Below the pieces are notes generated by a model, which was not told the origin of the DNA, made no database searches, and worked only from the letters and a program-made list of their open reading frames with translations. Shown one piece after another: positions 45,328-54,668 of a stretch of 64,000 nt of DNA (the first letter of the stretch is position 1; every line of letters starts with the position of its first letter). The translations under genes were made by a program, and so were the position numbers. This DNA comes from Zasmidium citrigriseum. Lineage: Eukaryota; Ascomycota; Dothideomycetes; Mycosphaerellales; Mycosphaerellaceae. The DNA lies in assembly GCA_002786025.1 (NCBI GenBank), contig NHNW01000019.1, positions 248,001-312,000 of the forward strand, written 5' to 3'.

Positions 45328-45654
45328 ATTTGAGGAGGAGTCGAAGATGGCATATATCTGTTACAGCAGCACAGACGCTAGGGCCGCTGACAACCAGTGA
45401 TTGCTCTGATTGGATCTCTTGGACCCCATTCATGGCGCCGGTTTCAATGACCTAAAGCAGACGAAGCCTTGCGCCTAGCTGGATCTGGTATCCAGGTTCG
45501 GACGGACGGAGGACAATGCTGCATGGATCAATGCTATACTGGATTTACAACCATACATGGTCAGTATAAAAGTCGTCGCACCGCTTTTGGTCGACTTTCT
45601 TCATACTCATCACACAAACTTCTCCCCCGAAACACCTTCCCCCAAATCATCATC
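45328..45654 (+). promoter_or_regulatory. Upstream region of small secreted protein gene 1, with TATA box
   Basis: 327 bp. TATAAAA at 45565-45571 lies 84 bp before the ATG at 45655, a plausible core promoter. The segment between this and the GST stop has no gene. Confidence 0.55.
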
Positions 45655-46148
45655 ATGCTTCCTACTGCCAGCCTCACGGCAATTCTGGCCGCCTCAGCAT
45701 TCGCTCTCGCAGCACCAGCAACACTCAACACCCGTTTCTCCTCCTCCGAAGTCGTGTACCTCTCCAGCTTCAACTGCAACGGCGACACCTGCTACGAAGC
45801 AGACTACTACGCCAACATCGCCCATAGCCACAACCACGAACACCCAGATTCCGTCTCCAATGCCGACCCCATGAATAACACTCCACTCTTCGCGACCGAA
45901 TGGCACTTCAAATTCCCTTCCACTGGAGTCACCTTTACCAGCGATCTCAACTACGGCGCGGCGCCTCCTGCAGTGCCTGTTGGGGGCTACGCTGGAAAGG
46001 GGTCGAATCCAAAGCCGTTCTCGTGCTATGTTGATGACGATAGTACGCTGTACACTAAGAACGACGGAAGGCAGGTCGCGAAGGAATACTATTGTCGCCC
46101 GGTATGTTTTGAACCAACATTTGAGCTTGGAATTCTAGCTTACAGTAA
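45655..46148 (+). CDS. Small secreted cysteine-containing protein 1 (tandem paralog)
   Basis: Exon 1 (45655-46101) encodes 149 aa and ends exactly on a codon (YYCRP). A 44-nt intron then joins to TAA at 46146-46148, so the second exon consists of the stop. Signal peptide: MLPTASLTAILAASAFALA. The mature protein (about 130 aa) has four Cys: SSFNCNGDTCYEAD, FSCYVDDD and YYCRP. Blocks shared with the next gene are RFSSSEVVYLS, EADYYANIAHSHNHEHPDSV and VPVGGYAGKG. If the intron is retained the frame adds 17 residues before another stop. Size, secretion, Cys and tandem duplication fit an effector-like or surface protein of unknown family; I do not recognise a domain. Confidence 0.75.
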
Positions 46149-46824
46149 TACAGAACTAAAGTAGGTTGTGGTATTGATTCTTTTGCCGAACAGCAAAGAA
46201 AGAGGGTCGAAGAGATACGGGCTTAAAAAGAGTCAACCTTTCGAATCTGGAGAGCTGTTGACCGATGATATGTGAACGCTATAGAGAATTAGCTCGTTAA
46301 GCCCCATTGTTGATGGACGAAGAGTCTCAAGAAGTTAACATCGTCCCTACGATTTCGGGCTAGGTCGTCCGAGACTACGGGACTAGCAGTGCAACGCCAC
46401 TATGACACGACAATGGGCGAACAGTGTTCATGACTGCAGATACGAGAATAGAAGGCCTATCTAATGGCCACTTGCAGACACAAGGCCGTGTAAGCAACCC
46501 AAACAGATGCTTGATCTAGCTAAGACCATCTTTTCAGATCAGGCTACGAAACTCAAATACTTGTGCGATGCAAGTTTCGGACGACTTTTTGGTCCACACT
46601 TCGGAAAAGTATACTTAGTGAGTCTGAAGACTGTCAGCTGCGGCTGGCCCAAGATTTCGCGATGTAAAGGTTGGATGTCCATCTTAATGCAATACAGGTA
46701 TAAAGAGCTGCTGGGCCTTGTCACATTTGTGCCATCTAAAGCAACGCCCTCTCTCTCAATTGACCTCCCAAATTCCTATCAAGGTCAAGACGTGCCTTCC
46801 TAACAATAGTTGCCGTCCACAGCA
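46149..46824 (+). other. Intergenic between the two small secreted protein genes
   Basis: 676 bp. A TATAAA at 46699-46704 lies about 125 bp before the second ATG. Otherwise AT-richer than its neighbours with no gene or repeat recognised. Confidence 0.5.
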
Positions 46825-47366
46825 ATGCATTCCTCCCTCGCACTCATCCTCTCAATCGCCAGCCTGGCCACAGCAGCGCCAGCCCTCTCCGCCCGCTTCT
46901 CCTCCGCCGAAGTAATTTACCTCTCCCGCTGCATCCCCGGCTATCCCGAAGACGTCGGCGGCCTCGAAGCCGAATACTACAGCAACATCGGCAACAGCCA
47001 CAACCAGCAACAACCCGATTCCATCTCCGACCTCATCCGAGCGGCATATCCAAACGTCCCATCGCTCGAAGGCCAAACGCAGAAGTTCCAATTCCAGAAC
47101 AGTCAAGTCAGCTTCAACAGTCACATTCAGAGCAACGGCGGGAGTCTGGCTGTCGGAGCGTATGCAGGCGATGGCGATCAGCTGGTGAACCATAACTTCA
47201 ATAAGAAGTTCCAGTGCTTCAAGGATGATGGATCGGAGTTGTACTCAAAGGATGATGGCTATGGACATGTCAAGGGCTGCACGAAAATGTATTTCTGTCG
47301 TGCGGTAAGTCGTATCTGCTCTAAGGAAGTCTCTTCAGGCTCCGGCTAACCTATAGACAGGCTTAA
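46825..47366 (+). CDS. Small secreted cysteine-containing protein 2 (tandem paralog)
   Basis: Exon 1 (46825-47304) encodes 160 aa ending MYFCRA; a 56-nt intron with a GGCTAACC branch region joins to GCT TAA at 47361-47366, giving 161 aa. Signal peptide: MHSSLALILSIASLATAAPA. Four Cys: SRCIPGY, FQCFKDDG, GCTKMYFC (two). Shared with gene 1: RFSSAEVIYLS, EAEYYSNIGNSHNQQQPDSI, LAVGAYAGDG and DDGSELYSKDDGYG. The intron next to the stop codon is conserved between the two copies, so duplication came after it arose. Other AG acceptors in the intron region would give a longer C-terminus, so the 3' end is less certain. Function unknown. Confidence 0.75.
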
Positions 47367-47999
47367 GGGAAGGGTATAGCTCGATGCTATTGAGTGTCCG
47401 ATGGATAACTGCCAATCAAGATATAGCATTTCAGACAACCCGTTCGACACTTTGATAGTTCATTATGCGTTTCGATAGACTTCTGAATGTAAAAGCTCTT
47501 GTTGAAGAAGACGGGGCAGAGAGCAAATCACCTCGACACCCTCTGGCAACGTTGAGACAGCCCCTGACGACTGGGATGATCCTGAACCCCGAAGCTCAAC
47601 ATCAATGTCCGACACCAACCGCACTTCTCATTCTCGTTTCGAACGATGGAAGCCAGCCCATTTGGCACGGCTGAGATGAAACGTCACCTCTGTGTTGGCC
47701 GATGATTTGGTCGACGAAAGAGGTAATGGCTTCAAGCTGATGAAGACTCGCGTGCTGCTGGTGTGAAGTCATGGCTCTCAGGGCGATATCCTGTGATACC
47801 TAAAAAGCGAAGTGACATTTGATGTTTTCCAGGAAGGAGAGAAGAAGAGAGACTGCAGGTGAAGCGGAGTTGGCCGCACTTGGCCGACGGCGATCCGACT
47901 GATATGGCAGGCGAGATGAGCGATAAGACCAACATCAGCTGCTGAAATGTAAAGACAGAACAACATTTATTCTGAAACGATATACAGGCATCATCAAAG
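47367..47999. promoter_or_regulatory. Upstream region of oxygenase 1
   Basis: 633 bp before the ATG at 48000. Only short frames with no domain. No repeat recognised. Confidence 0.45.
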
Positions 48000-49880
48000 A
48001 TGGCCACCGTTCAAACGACAACCCACAACGAAGCCTGGAACGGCGCCAAACAATACCTCAGCGAGCGGCTTCAACATGCCGTGAAGCAGGACGCCGATGC
48101 CGACTTCGGCATACCGATCATCGACATAGCGGCATCATATTCCACGGATCTCCAGGATCGCGAGAAGGTCGCTGAACAAGTTCGCAAGGCCTGTGTGACC
48201 TGTCTCCCATTGTCAGCCCCACGTGACTTGCGGAAGGGTCCACTTTTATCAGCCAATCATTTTGAGGGACCCTTTTTCCGCGAGCGTCGAGGCGACAGAT
48301 CAAGATGGGTTCAGGGGCTGCTGCTGTTGATCGGACGAGATGGCCTCTCAACCCTGCGCGACCGAACGGCAAAACCAAACAGTCGAGGCGGCGTCTACGA
48401 CGGGGTGCTTGGAGGTGTTTACAGGTGTTTGGGGGTGTTTGCGAGGTGTTAAGGCGGCGTTTGAGCGGGTGGTGGGTCTGCTCCCAGGGGTAACGGGTGG
48501 TTGCAGAACCGCACTTAAATTTGATGCGATGAGTTGGAGGTTGGAGAGCGAAGGTTCTAGATTAAGAAAACGTGTCACAGGTGTCGGCAGAGGGCGGTGG
48601 TGGTGCTAGTGAATGGGGTTAGGGGTGGAAAGTCGCAGATAGCGGAAAAATGAGATTCACTTGTACAGTTTTCATTTGCGAGCCTGCGCGATTGACGTTT
48701 TTAAATCTACATTTTCTGAATCGCCGCAGCGAGATCTGGAACCAAGGATATTTTTCATGTGCAGGCACGTAGGCGTTGTTGGGCATTGTGAAGAAAGGTG
48801 CCCATTTCGAGCACCTCTATAAGCCGGATCTGAGGATTTGGTGGGTGTTGTCCTCAGGCGCTTCGCAAAAGACACCGCCCTATACCCAATCCGGTAAGGT
48901 GGCTTTGCGACAGCGCCTGATCCAAGGAGGCAGTGTGTGACATCCGGCTTCTTCTACATCACAAACCACGGAATCGACTCTGAATCGTGCCAAGGCATAC
49001 TGCATCAAGGAGCTCGACTCTTCCAAGACTTATCCCGAGAGCAGAAAGAAGCCATCTCGTTGAGGAACTCGCCTTACGGTTATGGATGGGAAGACGCCGC
49101 CTCTACCAGTCTCCACGACGATGTCGAGCTCAAAGAAGGCTACAACTGGAGCTATGAGCAGGAGCTTGATCCCACCGGCGGAGATGGCGGGTATGTACAG
49201 TTGGATAGTATTACCGCTAAGTACGTCAACCAATGGCCCAAGGAAGAGGATCTGCCAGGATTCTACGATGGTGTCAAGAAGTACTATGGATCTGCTCTGC
49301 AATTGGCGAGACATCTCTGCAAGCTCTTCGCATTGTCTCTGGATCTCCCAGAAGATTACTTCGATCCTATGATCACACATCCAAGTGGCAACGCTCGGCT
49401 GATGTACTATCCTCCAAGCAAAGCCACAGAGCCTCTCAAAGATACTTCTACAGAAGGAGAGATCGGTCTGGGAGCCCACTCGGACTATCAGGTCTTCACC
49501 ATATTGCTCTGCTCGTCGACACCAGGTCTAGAAATCCTCTCCCCCTCAGGTCGTTGGATGACAGCACCCACAGTGAAAGATGGACTCATCGTCAATATCG
49601 GCGACATGATGATGCGTTGGACCAATGACAAGTACAAGAGTACAGTCCACCGTGTCATCAACAGGACTTCAGAGGCGAGGTACAGTGTGCCGCTGTTCTT
49701 CGGTATCAACAACGATCAAATGGTTGAGGTGAGCATACCGATCTGGTGACAATACGTGCCGTGTCTGATATATCTCAGACTTTACCCAGCTGCATCGACG
49801 AAAACACTCCTTCAAAGTATCCCCCAATAAAAGCAGGCGAATACGTTCTGCAAAGACTAGCAACAACAAGGAACTACTAG
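48000..49880 (+). CDS. 2-oxoglutarate/Fe(II) oxygenase 1 (IPNS-like), interrupted by a 734-bp insertion
   Basis: Non-heme iron dioxygenase of the isopenicillin-N-synthase-like family. The first exon (48000-48194) holds FGIPIIDIAASYSTD (DIOX N-domain) and REKVAEQVRKAC. A 734-bp element then intervenes, and the frame resumes at 48934 with VTSGFFYITNHGID. The catalytic part has the HxD in GAHSDYQVFTILL, the distal His in KSTVHRVINRTSE and RxS in RYSVPLFFG, so all iron and 2OG ligands are present. A normal intron (49729-49778) leads to the last exon, ending VLQRLATTRNY. If the insertion is removed as an intron (GT at 48195, AG at 48933) the protein is 363 aa with one extra Cys; if it is not removed the gene is null. 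The stop lies 3 bp from the convergent second oxygenase. Confidence 0.78.
48192..48199. repeat. Target-site duplication, left copy (TGTGTGAC)
   Basis: Exact 8-bp direct repeat TGTGTGAC immediately left of the inserted element. The matching copy is at 48934-48941. Keeping only one copy restores the oxygenase coding frame (KACVTSGFFY). Confidence 0.88.
48200..48933. mobile_element. Non-autonomous DNA transposon (MITE-like, 8-bp TSD)
   Basis: 734-bp insertion in the oxygenase gene flanked by an exact 8-bp TGTGTGAC duplication. The ends are imperfect inverted repeats: the left end is CTGTCTCC and the reverse complement of the right end is CTGCCTCC (7 of 8 match, about 12 of 17 over the longer span). 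No long open reading frame encodes a transposase, so it is non-autonomous. An 8-bp duplication fits hAT-like or related cut-and-paste superfamilies, but the ends do not match a family I can name. It contains a 10-bp-period G-rich repeat. Base content and lack of coding signal differ from the flanking exons. Confidence 0.82.
48401..48450. repeat. Five-copy 10-bp repeat (NNNGGTGTTT) inside the inserted element
   Basis: Five consecutive decamers share the core GGTGTT (the first copy is GGTGCTT) with a regular 10-bp spacing. Lies in the G-rich centre of the element and may be a subterminal binding repeat or a simple satellite. Confidence 0.8.
48934..48941. repeat. Target-site duplication, right copy (TGTGTGAC)
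   Basis: Right copy of the 8-bp direct repeat flanking the element. It encodes Cys-Val plus the first two bases of the Thr codon of the oxygenase. Confidence 0.88.
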
Positions 49881-49883
49881 AGA

Positions 49884-51145
49884 TCACTTAGCATACAGAA
49901 AATCGTAACTGCAGTCTTGCTCCGGCACATCCCTATACTTGATGCTCGTGGGATGCTTCTTCCGCGCAGGAAGCAGTCGTCGAATATAGAGGTCTCCCAC
50001 GTTCACGGGAGGAGGCTTCTCCTGACCAGGCTCCAGACAGCTCTCAATGACTTCGATATTGGCATCCGGATCCTGGCTCAAGAAGAATGGAATCGAATAC
50101 CGCCTCTCGCCAGTCTTGTTTCGCACTCGATGGACAGTCGCAACGAATTTGCCGTTCGTCTGTCGCTCCAGGTACTGCACTACAATCAGCTTTGATGCAC
50201 CAAGCGACCCAAGACTGTCTTCACTCACCTGCCCAACATTAACAACAAAAGTCCCCGGCTTCGGCGGCGCCTCAATCCACACCCCATCTCTATTCAAAAC
50301 CTCCAACCCCGGAACCGTATCCTGCAAAACCATCGTAAACCAGCTAAAATCCGCATGCGCCCCCAATCCATTCGCATTCGCCTCGCTATCCGGTGGCAAA
50401 GGCGGATAATGCAGAGCCCTCAAGCCCCAGATCGGGAATTTGAAGTCCTTGTCGAAGGCATTCTCGTCGAGGTCGAAAGCCAGGGCGAAGAGCTTGACGA
50501 GTTTCATGGCCAAGGGGTAGACGGCGGAGTAGTAACGATACATACCCTCACGGAACCAGGGTGCTTGGGAGGACCAGATGTTTTGCGGTTTGGTGATGTG
50601 GCTTGGGGGCTCGTGACCCGTCTGGCTGCGGTAGTTCTGTTCTGGTTCGACTACACAGTCGCCGATGCTGTAGGCTTCTTTGATATCACCCTTCGTCCTG
50701 GGATCGAGCTGCGTCTCCAACATCGGCTCATAGCCTCTCATAGCGGCGTTCTTATGAGCGTGAGCTTCCATTTTGGCGTCATGATCCAGGGCGAAGAATC
50801 TCTTCATCGTGTCGAAGATGTCGGTTTGTTGGGCTTCTGCGATGCCGTGGTTCTCGGCGTAGAAGAAGCCGCTTACGGTGCAGGCATCGTAGATTTCCCG
50901 AGCGATGGCCTTGCGGTCGTCCAGGTTGGAAGAGTCGATTTTGGAGATGTCGATTGTTGGGATCGACGTGAAGCTGCCGGTTGTTGTTGCGTCTTTGTTG
51001 ATCTTGCGGTAAGTGGCGGTTGAACCGGAGTGGAAGTAGACGACCTGTTTCGAGGATCAGTCGATATCAGGGTTGCCAGAGGCGAACCGTCGCTCACATC
51101 TTCGTCACTCGCAGGTACCGTCTCCGTCTTGCTTGTGGTCGACAT
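49884..51145 (-). CDS. 2-oxoglutarate/Fe(II) oxygenase 2 (IPNS-like)
   Basis: Exons are 51098-51145, 50229-51044 and 49884-50174, giving 384 aa. The DIOX N-domain has SIPTIDISKIDSSNL and VSGFFYAENHGIAEAQ; the catalytic domain has GAHADFSWFTMVLQ (HxD), GKFVATVHRVRNKT (distal His) and RRYSIPFFLS (RxS). The 54-nt intron 50175-50228 is in frame and could be misread as coding. It is a relative of oxygenase 1 but clearly diverged, so it is not a recent duplicate. It is convergent with oxygenase 1 (3 bp between stops) and divergent from the MFS gene (270-bp shared upstream region), which suggests co-function of the trio. Substrate unknown. Confidence 0.86.
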
Positions 51146-51415
51146 CCTGAATTACAGTGAATTGTCTGAATCTTCGAAATTGTTGACGATGCCTTCCTGT
51201 GGTATCGAAAGCTGAGGAGCTACAGCATGAAGGATGTGCGGCCAACTTGGCCTATCGACGACCACGAACCCAAGAGATAACCGCCGGGTATCATGCACCT
51301 CTCCCTGCTCAGCGATAACATTGCCGATCTCCAAGATGTTGAAGAGGAGAATTCCTGGGCAACCAATGTCAACTTCCTCGCCGCTTTCGAGACCTTTCTC
51401 CTGGTAATTCGAAAG
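51146..51415. promoter_or_regulatory. Bidirectional promoter region, oxygenase 2 / MFS transporter
   Basis: 270 bp between divergent starts. The MFS frame is open to an ATG at 51293, which would shorten this to 147 bp. No factor site could be named. Confidence 0.5.
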
Positions 51416-53122
51416 ATGGGCTTCATTCAAGACGCCTTCAAATCGTCCTACGGCTCAGAAAAGCCCAAGTTCTTCTGGTGGTACCCCGAAGGCACACCGG
51501 CCAAAGAGAAGAAACTCCTCACCAAGATCGACTTCTTCATCCTGACGTACTGTTGTCTTGGATACTTCGCAAAATGGCTGGATCGTAAGTTCACCCCTTT
51601 ACTTTCAGCAACAACACTCCCCATTGACACATCAACAGAAGCAAACCTCAGCAACGCCTACGTTTCCGGCATGAAAGAAGACCTCTCCATGTACGGCAAC
51701 GAATTCACCCTCGCCACCACACTCTTCAACATCGGCTCCATCATCGGCGGAATCCCCAGCAATCTCCTGATAACATACATCCCGCCGAGATACATTCTCC
51801 CAGGATGTGAGCTTCTTTGGGGCCTGATCACTGTCTTCACCTACAAAGTCTCCCACTCTAACCAGCTTTACCCTTTGCGGTTCTTTCTTGGTTTGTTGGA
51901 GGGGACCTCGTTCGTTGGGATCCAGTATGTTCTTGGCTCGTGGTATAAAAGGAATGAATTAGGGAAGCGGACGGCGATATTTGCTTGCTCGGCGTACGTT
52001 GGCACCGCATTCGGCGGGTACATCTTTTCGGGAGTCTATGCTGGTATGAACGGGTATGATGGGATGGCGGCGTGGCGGTGGGCTTTTGTTGTCGATGGTG
52101 TTATCACCGGTACGTCCATCTTGTCTCCTGCAGCAATTGATGGTGCTGACAGTGTCCAGTCGTTATCGCTCTGTACGGATTGATATTCTTTCCAGACACT
52201 CCAGAGACGACGAAAGCCTTCTACCTGTCTCCTGCCGAGAGGGAACGTTGTGTCGAACGTCTCGTCGAAGAAGACAGAGCGCCCGTAGGAGCTTGGTCCT
52301 GGGATCTCCTGCCACGAATCTTCGAATCCTGGCAGTTCTATATCCTGACTATCCTTTGGATGTAAGTCTGCCAACGTTCTTCTACTCAATGGGAGAGCCA
52401 GTGCTGACATGTTGCTCAGGTTCTGGCAAACGACGGTTGGCAAAGTCGGCAACACAGTTTTCCAGCTCTTCCTCAAAAACGACAAAACACACTCGTGGTC
52501 AGTGTACGACATCAACAACATACCAACGTCCATCAACGGCAAGTCCACCGCCTGCTTCTCGCCACCATACATCCCACTGACAACTCTCCCAGGCTTCAAC
52601 ATAATCATGGTCATGCTCATAAACATCTACGCCGACGCCACCGGCCGGCGCATGCTCGCCGCAGTCTTCAGCCTCAGCATTCTCCTCTTCGGCACAATCT
52701 GCCTGGTAGCCTGGGAAATTCCCCTCGGCCTGCACATCCTCGCCTACCTCTTCGCCGCCTGTGACGGACCCCTATCACCCCTGTATATGGCCTGGGCGAA
52801 CATCCTCTGCGGCAAAGACAAGCAAGTCCGGGCCATGACTTTAGCGATGATGAACGCTTTTGGGAATGCCACGACCACGATTATCCAGCAGTTTGCGTAT
52901 CCGGTCACTACGGCGCCGGAGTATAAAGTTGGGTTTAGGACGAGTCTGGGGCTGATTTGTGGGATGTTTGTTTGGGTTTTTGTTGTGAGGTATTTTGAGC
53001 TGAGGTCTTTGAAGAAGGCAGCTGTGGATGTTGAGTTCTTGGAGGGACAGGAAGGTGTGGGTTCGGATGATGAGAAGAAAGATCGAAGCAAGATGGACGT
53101 CGTTCCTGTTGCTGCGACGTGA
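51416..53122 (+). CDS. MFS transporter, Dal5-type (anion:cation symporter family)
   Basis: Plasma-membrane proton-coupled transporter of the allantoate/pantothenate type. Exons are 51416-51584, 51639-52109, 52160-52361, 52420-52538 and 52593-53122, giving 496 aa. Family blocks: KLLTKIDFFILTYCCLGYF (TM1), NLSNAYVSGMKEDL, YGNEFTLATTLFNIG, EGTSFVGIQYVLGSWYKRNE, FPDTPETTKAFYLSPAER and IYADATGRR. About 12 TMs are expected. The fourth intron (52539-52592) has a GC donor (GGCAAGT) and is 54 nt, so it reads through in frame if retained. Start: the ATG at 51416 (MGFIQDAFKSSYGSEK) is preferred over 51293. Substrate not readable; probably a carboxylate, amide or vitamin-like anion. Confidence 0.87.
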
Positions 53123-53447
53123 CAGATTCCGCAAGGCGGCTTCGGCCACAATCACGCACGAGCACGGCCAGAGAATCTGGTGGACCATTTCGTCGAGCTG
53201 AAACCCAATGACCGCTTGTCTCATCGAATACCACTTCTTTTCTCGGTCTCGAAAGCGTTCTGTTAGCTTCCCTAGTCGGGGCTACGGTGTACTTACATGC
53301 GTGATCTGTCACCTTGATGATGATGAGGAACACATGCCTCCAAACTGAAGATTCGATACTGCAAGGAATACAATCGTGCACGACGGGGAAACAAGAAGAC
53401 AACAACATTAGAATCCACAGTGCCACATCGACATCCAACAACCTCTT
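53123..53447. other. Convergent intergenic region, MFS / actin-related
   Basis: 325 bp of 3' UTR space. A frame on the minus strand continues but carries nothing recognisable. Confidence 0.5.
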
Positions 53448-54668
53448 CTATGCCGAAAAAGCTCCAACGCCTTGCTCTTTAACATCCGCCTGGGACAAGA
53501 ATCGCCCCTGAGAAAAGAACGATTGCACGCACTTTTGCGCCCCGATCCAAGCGGCGTATTTGGACTCGGGATACCACAAGACTTTCGGGCTAATATTCGA
53601 CGGGAGCAGCTTCTTCATCTCGTTATGCACCCGTGTGTTCAAATTGGCGAACTGGGCGGAGCCGCCGCACTAAAAGGGGTCAGGTCCCAAGGCTTGCGAT
53701 GGATATGGTGTTCTGGGCCTACTCACCAGAACGATATTCCCATAAAAGTCCCTGTGGACGTCGACGTCGGTTTTTTGGACGCAGGAATCGATGGATTGGG
53801 CGATGCCTATGCCACATGTCGCTCAGCACGGATGAAGAAGGGAAATGGGAGGGATGAATCTTATCTTACCAAAGGCCGCAGAGTCGGCAAGTTGTGGCTG
53901 CAGCAGACACTCCACGGCACGAATCCGACCCGTTTTCAGCTTACCCTCTTGTCCACTAGACAACTTGAACGACTTCTCCGATACGGAGGCCGCCTCGCTC
54001 GAGATGTCCAGCGCAGCGTAGCAGAGGGTCTCTTTCGCCTGGCGGACATCCTGTTCGCTGGGGTTCTTGAAGCCGGCCGCGACGAGTTCAGAAGCTACTT
54101 GCTTGCTGACCATGCTGCCAGCGGCGTCGCTCTGCAACAGCGAGTGCGGCAACGCGTAGCCCTCGTAGATGGCGACATATACGGCCGATTCGTGGCCAAT
54201 CTCGGCCACCACGCCGCTCATCCGGTCTGTCGAGTAGAGGCTTGCGGCGGGAGACTGCAAGATTGCCAATCTCGGAATCTTGAGAGATCCCAGGATAGAC
54301 GAAGCTAGTTTTTCATGTACGGTAGAATGGACCAGCGGAGAGGGCTCGACGAGAAGGAGTGGCAGGTCGGAGCATTTCTTCCCCAAGGCGACGTAGGCGC
54401 GTTGGATGCAGGCTTCGAAGGCGGCAAAGTCCACAATCTCTCGTGCTTTGATGCCATGGATACCTGAGGCTGTTACCGTTTAGTGAGGCCATGTTGATGC
54501 CGATGCAAGCGGGTGGAGAGGCACACGTTGTATTACGCTGGGAGTCTTCTGGTCGCTGAGACCAGCCTTGATCGTGTCGGATCCAATGTCGATGATGACG
54601 GCTGCGTTGATATGTCAGCTAAGCATGAGATGAAGAGATGTAGCTTGTTCTTCTCACTGACCTGCCAT
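53448..54668 (-). CDS. Divergent actin-related protein
   Basis: Five exons (54662-54668, 54527-54601, 53870-54463, 53727-53806, 53448-53669) give 325 aa, shorter than actin (375). The actin fold is recognisable by VIIDIGSDTIKAGLSDQKTP (first phosphate loop), LLLVEPSPLVHS, VAIYEGYALPHSL, NIVLCGGSAQFAN and YAAWIGAQKCVQSFFSQG (C-terminal WIGG-like block). The second phosphate loop, normally DSGDGVTH, is degenerate (AEIGHESAVY), with Asp to Glu and loss of the glycines, so ATP binding or hydrolysis is probably altered. The length and missing insertions do not fit Arp2, Arp3 or Arp1; it might be a fungal-specific nuclear or dynactin-type ARP. The last exon ends EQGVGAFSA. Confidence 0.78.

Noticed and set aside
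46149..46824. Possible third secreted paralog between the two small secreted genes
   Set aside because: No signal peptide or the shared RFSS/EV-YLS blocks appear in any frame.
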